From: Arsukibacterium sp.
GTDB taxonomy: Bacteria; Pseudomonadota; Gammaproteobacteria; Enterobacterales; Alteromonadaceae
NCBI RefSeq assembly: GCF_018402695.1
Contig: NZ_JAGYIM010000019.1
Coordinates: 496,001-560,000 of the forward strand
Direction of reading: 5' to 3'
Length of the DNA stretch: 64,000 nt
A program made the position numbers and the translations under genes. The notes below the pieces were generated by a model, which was not told the DNA's origin, did not search any database, and saw only the letters and a list, made by a program, of their open reading frames with translations. Below are positions 37,896 to 44,368 of the stretch, in pieces. Each line of letters begins with the position of its first letter. Within the stretch, counting starts at the first letter, position 1.

Positions 37896-39272
37896 TCAGG
37901 GCAATAATATTGACTTTATATTGACGAACTCTTTCATGCCAAAGCCACCATGTTCACGTCCGTATCCGGAGTTCTTGACCCCGCCAAATGGCATATTCGG
38001 GTCAGCAGCCCCGAATGAATTGATGCGGATCATGCCGGTATCAAAGTAATCACGGGCAAGCTTAAAGGCCCGGTCCTCGTCCTTTGAAAAGATACCACCA
38101 CCCAGTCCATAGCGGCTTTCATTAGCCAACCGCATGGCGTCTTCATCATCAATAGCACGTATGATCGACGCGACGGGCCCAAAAATTTCATCGTCGTAAG
38201 CGGGCATGCCGGGCGTGAGTTCTGCCAGCACCGTAGCAGGATAATAAGCACCCGTGCGCTCTGGCGCGTCGCCACCGCAGAGGATTTTTGCGCCCTTGGC
38301 GACACTGACCTCCACCTGCTCTTTAACCGTGTCAAACTGCTCCTGACTTGAAAGCGGGCCAAGTTGGGTATTCTTATCCGCGGGGTCGCCCAGCTTGATG
38401 TCTTGCATTTGAGCGACAAAAGCTCCGACAAAGGCATCATAGACCTTATTGGTCACGATAAACCGCTTGGCAGATACACAGGTCTCTCCGTTATTGTAAA
38501 GTCGGCCCATAACCGAAAACTTTACGGCCGTTTCAATATCGGCATCCTCAAGCACCAGGTAAGCATCATTCGACCCCAGTTCTAGCACCGTTTTCTTTAA
38601 TTCCCTGGCAGCCAAAGCACCAATGTGTCGCCCTGCTTTGTCGCTTCCTGTCATCGTCACACCACGCACTTTAGGGTGGGCTATCAGCTTGTCGCTGGTG
38701 TCGTGGTCAATCACCAGCACCTGGAACAGGTCCTCGGGTAAACCGGCCTCAATGCACAATTCACGCAACCGAAGACCAGACCCGGTACAGATGCTGGCGT
38801 GCTTCAGAACACAGCCATTACCTGCTATCAGATTAGCTGCCAGCACACGAACCGGCTGATAGAGGGGAAAGTTCCAGGGCTGTATAGAGTAGATAACGCC
38901 GATGGGCTGATAACTGATAACGCCGCGTTTATCGTTAACTGCTTGCTTACGCTCCTCATCAGCCAGCACGTCGGGTCCATTTTCAGCGGTATAATCAAAG
39001 ATCGCTGCACAGAGTTCGACCTCCGTGTGTCCATCTCTTAGTAGTTTACCGGTTTCGTTGGTCATCAACGCCGCCAATTCATCAGCATTGTCGCGCAACT
39101 TTTGGCCAATTTTCTTCAGGTAGGGCGCGCGCTCCTGATGGCTCAGTTCGCGCCATTTTAGAAACGCCGCATGGCAGGACTCAAGCCGATCTGTCGCCTG
39201 CTTTTCGGTCATGAGGCTGTAAGTATGGATTTCTTTTTCGGTTGCGGGATTAATAGTGGTGATTGTCGACAT
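37896..39272 (-). CDS. NAD(P)-dependent succinate-semialdehyde dehydrogenase (Sad/YneI type)
   Basis: 458 residues, aldehyde dehydrogenase superfamily; closest by eye to E. coli Sad (YneI), which oxidises succinate semialdehyde. Cofactor region PWNFPLYQPVRV, general base Glu231 in VLELGSNDAYLV, catalytic Cys265 in NNGETCVSAKRF, and C-terminal PFGGVKNSGYGREHG. The usual LELGG is LELGS here. Stands alone; no GABA transaminase is nearby, so the substrate is uncertain. Confidence 0.85.
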   Translation of the reverse strand: MSTITTINPATEKEIHTYSLMTEKQATDRLESCHAAFLKWRELSHQERAPYLKKIGQKLRDNADELAALMTNETGKLLRDGHTEVELCAAIFDYTAENGPDVLADEERKQAVNDKRGVISYQPIGVIYSIQPWNFPLYQPVRVLAANLIAGNGCVLKHASICTGSGLRLRELCIEAGLPEDLFQVLVIDHDTSDKLIAHPKVRGVTMTGSDKAGRHIGALAARELKKTVLELGSNDAYLVLEDADIETAVKFSVMGRLYNNGETCVSAKRFIVTNKVYDAFVGAFVAQMQDIKLGDPADKNTQLGPLSSQEQFDTVKEQVEVSVAKGAKILCGGDAPERTGAYYPATVLAELTPGMPAYDDEIFGPVASIIRAIDDEDAMRLANESRYGLGGGIFSKDEDRAFKLARDYFDTGMIRINSFGAADPNMPFGGVKNSGYGREHGGFGMKEFVNIKSILLP

Positions 39273-39437
39273 GGTTGCTCCTTCCGGGTGTTACAGGCAA
39301 ACGCCGTCAACGTTCGCTCTGGAGGATTATCAGTCCGTTGCAGGATTTTATCTGTTCGCTTGCCAACACTACCGCGTTGTAAACATTGTCAAACCCCCTG
39401 CTGGTGGCGCAATGGCCCCGAGAAATAAACTAATACA

Positions 39438-39445
39438 AAGTATAG
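39438..39445 (-). promoter_or_regulatory. Candidate sigma-S-type -10 box
   Basis: Minus strand CTATACTT, the core of the stationary-phase (RpoS) -10 consensus, about 165 bp before the aldehyde dehydrogenase start. Succinate-semialdehyde dehydrogenases are often under stationary-phase control; the assignment is by eye. Confidence 0.28.
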
Positions 39446-39675
39446 ATCACGCCCCTGTTTTATGAGACCGCATATTTGCTTTATTCAACTTACTCTTATT
39501 ACCTTTGGTTGAATGTCACAGAACGCAATGTTGAAACAGGTTAATAGATGAGAAGGTTGTTAATTAACGGCGATGTGACAACGCGCCATAGCAGGTATTT
39601 GCTCCCAGTTTTCCGAGAGACGTTCTTAATCAAACCACAGAGCTAACAATTAATCTATGGACCGCATTGCCATCT

Positions 39676-39710
39676 CAGGCTGCCGGAGTCAGATTGACTC
39701 CATCAGCCTG
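39676..39710. repeat. 35-bp imperfect palindrome next to repeat A
   Basis: CAGGCTG-cc-GGAGTCA-gat-TGACTCC-at-CAGCCTG: 14 paired positions per arm. REP-like in size and shape. It lies immediately beyond repeat A on its 3' side (minus strand). Confidence 0.75.
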
Positions 39711-39716
39711 AATCTC

Positions 39717-39802
39717 TTTTCGTGAGGCTTTCAGCATTTCCTCCTTAAATTTGGAAGTTAAAGGCAACCCCCGGCGTGTTAAAAATCAATGCCACTGACC
39801 CT
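39717..39802 (-). repeat. Dispersed repeat, copy A (3' of GNAT gene)
   Basis: About 86 bp that align with copy B at 40382-40467 at roughly 75% identity, both on the minus strand. Shared blocks include CATTGATTTTTAACA and TTTAAGGA..AATGCTG.AAGC, and CACGAAAAG. Each copy begins within about 70 bp of the stop codon of a minus-strand gene and is followed by a palindrome. Confidence 0.75.
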
Positions 39803-39811
39803 TATGACCAC

Positions 39812-40225
39812 TTACAGCCGTTTCACCATAAAGTATTTACAACCGGTCTTAGGGTAATTTTCCTGCACCCACTGCACGTGGTAACCGTGCTTTTTATAAA
39901 ATGGCATGGCTTGAAAATTTAAGGTATCTAACAGGCAATTTACACAGCCTCTTTGTTTAGCAGCCAGCTCTATCGCCTCCAATATTTTGCTGCCAATATG
40001 CTGGCCTCTTAAGGTCTCTGATACCCACAACGTATTAATCTGCAACCAATTGCCAAATGTCCTGCCAGCCGATCCGGCGATAACCTCACCGTTATCGTCT
40101 TTAATTTGCACCGCTATCGGCAGCCTTTCCTTCACCTCCCAGTTCGCCCAGTTAAATTCAGCTATTTTCAGATCCAGCAGGTCAATTAATGCTTGATCGG
40201 GTTGATCTAACACTTCTATTCTCAT
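39812..40225 (-). CDS. GNAT-family N-acetyltransferase, cassette-like
   Basis: 137 residues from the ATG at 40225 (another ATG at 40237). The acetyl-CoA site is INTLWVSETLRGQHIGSKIL, with the RGQHIG loop; LDTLNFQAMPFYKKHGYHV follows the usual motif B. No good ribosome-binding site is visible. Flanked by repeat A on its 3' side and by a palindrome and repeat B on its 5' side, in the style of a mobile single-gene unit. Substrate unknown. Confidence 0.8.
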   Translation of the reverse strand: MRIEVLDQPDQALIDLLDLKIAEFNWANWEVKERLPIAVQIKDDNGEVIAGSAGRTFGNWLQINTLWVSETLRGQHIGSKILEAIELAAKQRGCVNCLLDTLNFQAMPFYKKHGYHVQWVQENYPKTGCKYFMVKRL

Positions 40226-40326
40226 CACAATACCCATACAAATGAATTTATTTCCCGTCTCACAGCTTGCTTGTAGCTTGCCTGCAGCTCTTCAAGGAGT
40301 TTTTCAGGCGGTTGGATACATCTCAG

Positions 40327-40372
40327 GGTCAGGCCTTAAATATTTAAAAATGGCAAGATTCAAGGCCTGACC
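40327..40372. repeat. REP-like palindrome next to repeat B
   Basis: Perfect 11-bp arms GGTCAGGCCTT (40327-40337) and AAGGCCTGACC (40362-40372) with a 24-nt AT-rich centre. It stands in the same position relative to copy B as the 39676 palindrome does to copy A. Confidence 0.8.
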
Positions 40373-40381
40373 TCGAACCCA

Positions 40382-40467
40382 CTTTTCGTGCTGCTTCCAG
40401 CATTTTTTTCCTTAAATTCCAAAGTTAAAAGCAACCTGCGGCTTGTTAAAAATCAATGTCACTGATC
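40382..40467 (-). repeat. Dispersed repeat, copy B (3' of membrane protein gene)
   Basis: Homologous to copy A at 39717-39802 and in the same orientation. Copy B is extended on its 5' side (minus strand) by the CATTGATTT tandem repeat. Confidence 0.75.
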
Positions 40468-40468
40468 C

Positions 40469-40495
40469 CATTGATTTCATTGATTTCATTGATTT
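40469..40495. repeat. Three tandem copies of CATTGATTT
   Basis: Three perfect 9-bp units (40469-40477, 40478-40486, 40487-40495) between the membrane-protein stop and repeat B. Copy A lacks them. Confidence 0.9.
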
Positions 40496-40533
40496 GGAAC
40501 ACGCTACCCGCACGGTTGTTGGTTTTGACTATT

Positions 40534-41124
40534 CTAATCGTTAGAGTGTTTAATTTCCGGCATTGTCTGTTTGCGTGTTTTACTTCTGGCATCAATCCAA
40601 CGTTCGCGCAATGCTTCAAGCAATGCCAGTGCAATAGAGAAAAAGGCCAGACACCAGGGGTTAGGGTTGTAATGAATGCCTAAGCCTCTTACTGGATGAA
40701 TTAACGGTTCACTAGGGTTCACTAAATCTATTGCATAAATCCATAAAGCACCTTCGTTACTCCGACTTAGAATGCCATGATGTCTTTGTATATAAAATAT
40801 GACTTGCTGAGGTTTACTCGCCAGAGAGAGAACTGACCTTAGATTTTTACATTTCTGCCAACCACTAAACCATACCGCCCTCTCTTCCAGAGAGGTATAC
40901 AAAATAATGTTATCTTGGCCCGAGAGCCTTTGATTACATTCAAACGTGTATAATACTCCCTCTACTTTTGTTAGCTTAGCCACATCAACTCCATCGGTGT
41001 AGTACCTGAAATGCCATGTTAAATAAAACAAACTAACGATTAGCAAGATTTGTAACGACACTGGTAAGCGTTTTAGCCAAGCCATTACTTTGGACTGTTT
41101 AGGTAACGCCGGTATTTTTTGCAC
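40534..41124 (-). CDS. Hypothetical membrane protein, cassette-like
   Basis: 196 residues from a GTG at 41124 with AAAGGAT about 9 bp upstream. Two membrane segments (about 22-38 and 156-172) enclose a polar, probably periplasmic domain with two cysteines (ECNQRLSG and WQKCKNLRS). The C-terminus is basic (RSKTRKQTMPEIKH). Lower GC than the neighbouring core genes. Not recognised. Downstream lies repeat B. Confidence 0.65.
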   Translation of the reverse strand: MQKIPALPKQSKVMAWLKRLPVSLQILLIVSLFYLTWHFRYYTDGVDVAKLTKVEGVLYTFECNQRLSGQDNIILYTSLEERAVWFSGWQKCKNLRSVLSLASKPQQVIFYIQRHHGILSRSNEGALWIYAIDLVNPSEPLIHPVRGLGIHYNPNPWCLAFFSIALALLEALRERWIDARSKTRKQTMPEIKHSND

Positions 41125-41127
41125 GAC

Positions 41128-41292
41128 TTAATCCTTTTTATCAAAAGACTTAGCAAGTTTTACAGAATCTATATGATCATTAACCGAACACGTCGAAACA
41201 TCACCTGCCATATCTGTAGCACCCTATAGTTGTGAAATAGCGGAGGCTGCATCACCGACATTACCAATATTTCTTACTGAGTAGGTGAGCAT
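41128..41292 (-). pseudogene. ORF remnant with in-frame stop
   Basis: Reading from the ATG at 41292 gives MLTYSVRNIGNVGDAASAI.., a TAG at 41226-41224, then in the same frame ATDMAGDVSTCSVNDHIDS.. to a TAA 4 bp before the membrane-protein start. The composition looks protein-like. It may be the C-terminal end of a lost gene; it is too short to identify. Confidence 0.3.
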
Positions 41293-41301
41293 TTGCTATG
41301 G

Positions 41302-41359
41302 CTCCTAACGCCGCCGACACTCGCGGCCTTTTATTAAAGGCGAAGCTTCGGCGTTGAGG
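41302..41359 (-). repeat. attC-like recombination site 1
   Basis: Minus strand: CTCAACGCCGA at one end and TCGGCGGCGTTAGGA at the other pair imperfectly through AACGCCG/CGGCGTT. Inside is a second stem GCCTTT/AAAGGC. R'' CTCAAC and R' GTTAGG fit the integron attC boxes with mismatches at the outer bases. It is 58 bp, a normal attC size, and sits 35 bp 3' of the secreted-protein gene. Confidence 0.5.
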
Positions 41360-41393
41360 TCTGCCCCACTATGGGCCGACGTGGTTGTGATTG

Positions 41394-41816
41394 TCAGTTT
41401 TTTAATTGCTCTTTATGTACCACATATGACTCTACGTATTTTAAGTCTTTGATAACGAATGTAATTGAAGATGGGCAATCATTTAGTTCGCAATGATAAG
41501 CCCCAAATCCGAGGGTGATTGAATGAGGCACATCTATATTCTTGCTTCCCATTGAGCCACCTGATACCAGCACGGCACTAAGAACAGGGGTTTTAACTTG
41601 CGATAACTCGCCTGCCGGAATCGTCAAAGTGCTATTTTGAGACGTGAGCGTCACCGACATTAATTTTTCGCCATCGGAGCTAGCCACCAAATTAACTGTA
41701 TACCCACCGACCAATTCATAGGTTGCACTTGTCGAGCGAAGCACTAACTCTCTGCTCGCTATAGCTCCGTTCGATAGCAAAAAAAATATCAGTAGGGATA
41801 GGGTTCGAAGCAACAT
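41394..41816 (-). CDS. Hypothetical secreted protein, cassette-like
   Basis: 140 residues from the ATG at 41816. The signal peptide is MLLRTLSLLIFFLLSNGAIA before SRELVLRS. The mature part is beta-rich (ELVGGYTVNLVASS, MSVTLTSQNSTLTIPAG) with two cysteines (YHCELNDCPS). The frame is open to 41921, but that stretch is attC-like site 2. Not recognised; looks like a small periplasmic protein. Low GC compared with core genes. Confidence 0.65.
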   Translation of the reverse strand: MLLRTLSLLIFFLLSNGAIASRELVLRSTSATYELVGGYTVNLVASSDGEKLMSVTLTSQNSTLTIPAGELSQVKTPVLSAVLVSGGSMGSKNIDVPHSITLGFGAYHCELNDCPSSITFVIKDLKYVESYVVHKEQLKN

Positions 41817-41822
41817 CGGAAA

Positions 41823-41920
41823 ACCTAGCGCCGGCATTTGGGGCCGAAGTGCAGCATAGCGGTGCCAGCGCTGTTTGCTGGCAAATACGTTAAACGGCTT
41901 ATTATGCGGTGCGTTGAGCA
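41823..41920 (-). repeat. attC-like recombination site 2
   Basis: Minus strand: starts GCTCAACGC (R'' box matching RYYYAAC) inside the last codons of the upstream gene and ends GGCGCTAGGTTT (R' GTTRRRY with one change). A central stem TGCCAGC/GCTGGCA adds symmetry. About 98 bp. It lies precisely between two small minus-strand genes. Confidence 0.45.
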
Positions 41921-42282
41921 AAAAACCGCCTCATTTTTTTACTTCCAAAAACATAATACGCCCACGCCGCGATAAAAAGAGAGCCAACTAAGACACCAGT
42001 TAAACTATAAAAGGACATTAAAGCAATAATTGCCGCCCAATATATGAATGCCCCATAATGCCCAAAACCGTGTCGATTCACAGTAGCGAAACATATTGCT
42101 ACAACCAAAATACAGAAAGCCAGAAATCCTGGAGCCATGCCAGTAAGCCAGAATTCTTTATATGTTAGCTCACGACCATTTAGCGAGTACTCAGCGTTTG
42201 GCCACGGCCAGAAACCAAAGAGCGTTATTAGCGAGTACGTAAGTGAATTAAGCATATGTTGAAAGAGAAATAGCTTTGGCAT
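41902..42282 (-). CDS. Hypothetical membrane protein, cassette-like
   Basis: 126 residues from the ATG at 42282 (AGAAG about 9 bp upstream). An earlier ATG at 42327 would add 15 residues from a very AT-rich stretch that looks non-coding. Three to four membrane segments (about 45-63, 73-90, 92-112), ending in a basic tail KKMRRFFAQR. The stop lies within attC-like site 2, as is common in integron cassettes. Function unknown. Confidence 0.6.
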   Translation of the reverse strand: MPKLFLFQHMLNSLTYSLITLFGFWPWPNAEYSLNGRELTYKEFWLTGMAPGFLAFCILVVAICFATVNRHGFGHYGAFIYWAAIIALMSFYSLTGVLVGSLFIAAWAYYVFGSKKMRRFFAQRTA

Positions 42283-42409
42283 TTCTCTAACTTCTGTAAA
42301 AATTTTAAAAAAATTTCGGAAAATCATCCTTATAGCCTATACGACGCATAACACTTATTCGGCGCAAGAATCCGTCTTTAAATACTGACTTTTCCGCCTT
42401 TGTAAATTT

Positions 42410-42428
42410 GGTGTAATGACATTACACC
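42410..42428. promoter_or_regulatory. 19-bp palindrome, operator-like
   Basis: GGTGTAATG-A-CATTACACC, perfect 9-bp arms about one central base, in the 301-bp gap 42283-42583 between the deaminase stop and the first cassette-like gene. The size and symmetry fit a repressor operator. The cognate regulator is not evident in the window. Confidence 0.5.
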
Positions 42429-42475
42429 GGTTTTGCTTTATCCACAATGGGTTATAGGTACAGTAGGAATAATGT

Positions 42476-42501
42476 CAGGCATGCCTGCATTACGCAGGCA
42501 T
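42476..42501. repeat. Overlapping palindromes CAGGCATGCCTG / GCAGGCAT
   Basis: A perfect 12-bp palindrome (42476-42487) overlaps a hairpin ATGCCTGC-ATTAC-GCAGGCAT (42481-42501). It could be a weak, T-poor terminator for the purine operon or part of the right border of the accessory region. Confidence 0.5.
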
Positions 42502-42583
42502 AACGTGGTGAGATGTAGAAAATAGATATAATAACAGAGCTGGAATGAAGCTCGCGATCAGCTATCAGCGCTAGCTGTTGTAA

Positions 42584-43153
42584 CTAGCCATTATAAATAG
42601 TGCCACCATGATTCAGATAATCACGCAGCACTTGAGCAGCAGCGTCACGCTGCACTAACCGCACTACTTCAATACCGGCATCGGCTAAGTACTGATAACT
42701 GTCTTCATTTACCGGGCCCTCATCAAAGCCGATAGCCCGGGCATCGTCGGCGGTGGCTGCACATACCAGGCGCTTTACCCCGCTCCACAGCGTGCCACCT
42801 AAACACATAGCGCAAGGCTCACAAGAGGTGAACAGCTCGCGCTTAACGCCGTCGGCATTTAAGCTAAAGCTTTGTAACTGCTGCTCGGCCAGCATAATAG
42901 CGACCATTTCGCCATGCGCGGCCGAGTTGTGCATGGGCATGACCCGGTTAACCCCTACGCTTAACAGCTTGCCGCTGTCGCAGGCAAAAATAGCGCTACC
43001 AAAGGGGCCGCCGGTACCGCGCAGCACATTTTGCTTTGACAGCTCTACCGCCAGCGCCATTTTTTCGTGGTCATCAGCGTAGGTCTTCTGCCAGTCGACC
43101 ACCTCATTAATCCAGTCAGGCAAGCTAAGAATAAGTTGTTGTACTGCGGCCAT
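42584..43153 (-). CDS. Nucleoside/purine base deaminase (CDA fold)
   Basis: 189 residues from the ATG at 43153 (the open frame to 43243 lies inside gpt). The zinc-dependent deaminase motif is complete: AAHGEMVAIM supplies His and the catalytic Glu, and SCEPCAMCLGG supplies the two cysteines. GPFGSAIFACDSG is typical of guanine deaminase-like members. Encoded 4 bp after gpt, it could turn guanine into xanthine for Gpt; that is inference. Confidence 0.85.
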   Translation of the reverse strand: MAAVQQLILSLPDWINEVVDWQKTYADDHEKMALAVELSKQNVLRGTGGPFGSAIFACDSGKLLSVGVNRVMPMHNSAAHGEMVAIMLAEQQLQSFSLNADGVKRELFTSCEPCAMCLGGTLWSGVKRLVCAATADDARAIGFDEGPVNEDSYQYLADAGIEVVRLVQRDAAAQVLRDYLNHGGTIYNG

Positions 43154-43157
43154 AGAA

Positions 43158-43628
43158 TTAATGCTCCGCCAACGGTTTGCTGTAAGCCAGTTCCATGTCC
43201 CACGGCAGTTGGATCCAGGTGTCCTGCTCAATGTCGGTGACATAGTGGTCTACTAACGGCTTGCCCTGCGGTTTGGCATACACGGTAACAAAACACGCTG
43301 TTGGGAAATGCTCGCGCAGGGCACGCGCAGTTTCCCCGGTATCGACTAAATCGTCAACAATCAGTAGCTTGGCGTTATCCTGCAGGCTGGCATCTTTTAA
43401 AATGCGTAAACTGCCTTGCTTATCGTGCTCGTAGCTGGCAACACAAATACTGTCAACCACCCGGATATTCAGCTCGCGGGCCAAAATAGCGGCCGGCACC
43501 AGGCCACCGCGGCTAACCGCCACTATGGCACTAAACTCCCGGCCTAACAGCTGCTGAGCCAGCTCTTTAGTGGCACGATGAAACGCTTCCCAGGATACAT
43601 AAAACATTTTGTTGGTGGTAAGAGACAT
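43158..43628 (-). CDS. gpt: Xanthine-guanine phosphoribosyltransferase
   Basis: Salvages guanine and xanthine with PRPP to GMP and XMP. 156 residues (E. coli 152). The N-terminal MFYVSWEAFHRATKELAQ and VAVSRGGLVPAAILAREL match Gpt; the PRPP motif is LLIVDDLVDTGETAR, and the base-binding end has TWIQLPWDMELAY. Lies 29 bp after deoD. PRPP would come from Prs, encoded at 59.4 kb. Confidence 0.93.
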   Translation of the reverse strand: MSLTTNKMFYVSWEAFHRATKELAQQLLGREFSAIVAVSRGGLVPAAILARELNIRVVDSICVASYEHDKQGSLRILKDASLQDNAKLLIVDDLVDTGETARALREHFPTACFVTVYAKPQGKPLVDHYVTDIEQDTWIQLPWDMELAYSKPLAEH

Positions 43629-43657
43629 AATTTTTCCGGCCGCTTTTAATTAAATGA

Positions 43658-44359
43658 CTAGATTAATGACAAGGCAATTTCAACCATCTCGTTAAAGCTG
43701 GTTTGGCGTAAATCCGCATCCAGCGCTTCACCGGTCCGGATATGGTCACTTACCGTTAAAATGGCCAGGGCATTAATGCCATACTCAGCCGCAACGCCGT
43801 ATAAACCCGCCGCTTCCATCTCTACTGCTAACACCCCGTATTTTTCCAGGGTATTAAACAGGGTTTCACTTGGGTTGTAGAATAAGTCAGAGGTAAAAAC
43901 ATTACCTACTTTAACGTTAATTTGCTTGGCCCGGGCGGCATGTACCGCTTTTTCTAACAGCTCATAGTTTGCAATTGCCGCAAAATCCATCCCATCCAGA
44001 CGATTGCGGTTAACATTTGAATCGGTGCTGGCGCCCATCGCAATCACCACATCACGTACTTTCACTTCCAGCGGTAATGCGCCACAGGAACCAATCCGGA
44101 TAATATTTTTCACCCCATAGAATTTGGCTAATTCCGTGGCATACAGTGACATCGACGGCACGCCCATGCCCGAGCCTAACACGCTTACCGGTTTACCCTG
44201 ATAAGTCCCGGTATAGCCGAACATATTGCGCACCGTATTGACACAAACGGCATCGGTTAAAAACGTTTCGGCAATATGTTTAGCCCGCAGCGGATCGCCC
44301 GGCATCAATACGGTTTGGGCAAATGCATCATCAGCAGTGTTAATATGAGGAGTAGCCAT
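43658..44359 (-). CDS. deoD: Purine nucleoside phosphorylase DeoD
   Basis: Phosphorolysis of purine (deoxy)nucleosides to free base and (deoxy)ribose 1-phosphate. 233 residues, hexameric PNP type (E. coli 239). [66 protein letters not shown] and LTVSDHI hold the phosphate, purine and catalytic Asp sites. Nine bp after deoB. Confidence 0.96.
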   Translation of the reverse strand: MATPHINTADDAFAQTVLMPGDPLRAKHIAETFLTDAVCVNTVRNMFGYTGTYQGKPVSVLGSGMGVPSMSLYATELAKFYGVKNIIRIGSCGALPLEVKVRDVVIAMGASTDSNVNRNRLDGMDFAAIANYELLEKAVHAARAKQINVKVGNVFTSDLFYNPSETLFNTLEKYGVLAVEMEAAGLYGVAAEYGINALAILTVSDHIRTGEALDADLRQTSFNEMVEIALSLI

Positions 44360-44368
44360 AATTCTCTC

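Larger units (their letters stand above)
39273..39811 (-). other. 539-bp gene-poor region upstream of aldehyde dehydrogenase
   Basis: No gene is supported. It holds a candidate sigma-S-type -10 (39438-39445), AT-rich filler with an unusual base pattern, a 35-bp imperfect palindrome (39676-39710), and repeat copy A (39717-39802). Marks the left border of the accessory region. Confidence 0.6.

Noticed and set aside
40469-40495. CRISPR-like repeat
   Set aside because: Units are 9 bp with no spacers and no cas genes; a simple tandem repeat. No CRISPR array was seen anywhere in the window.
40446-40634. Small minus-strand frame with NEINEING repeat
   Set aside because: Product of the CATTGATTT tandem repeat overlapping the end of the membrane protein gene; no start signal or conservation sign.
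39273-42583. Integron integrase, transposase or phage genes in the accessory region
   Set aside because: I looked in all frames and found none of the tyrosine recombinase, DDE or Y1 transposase motifs.
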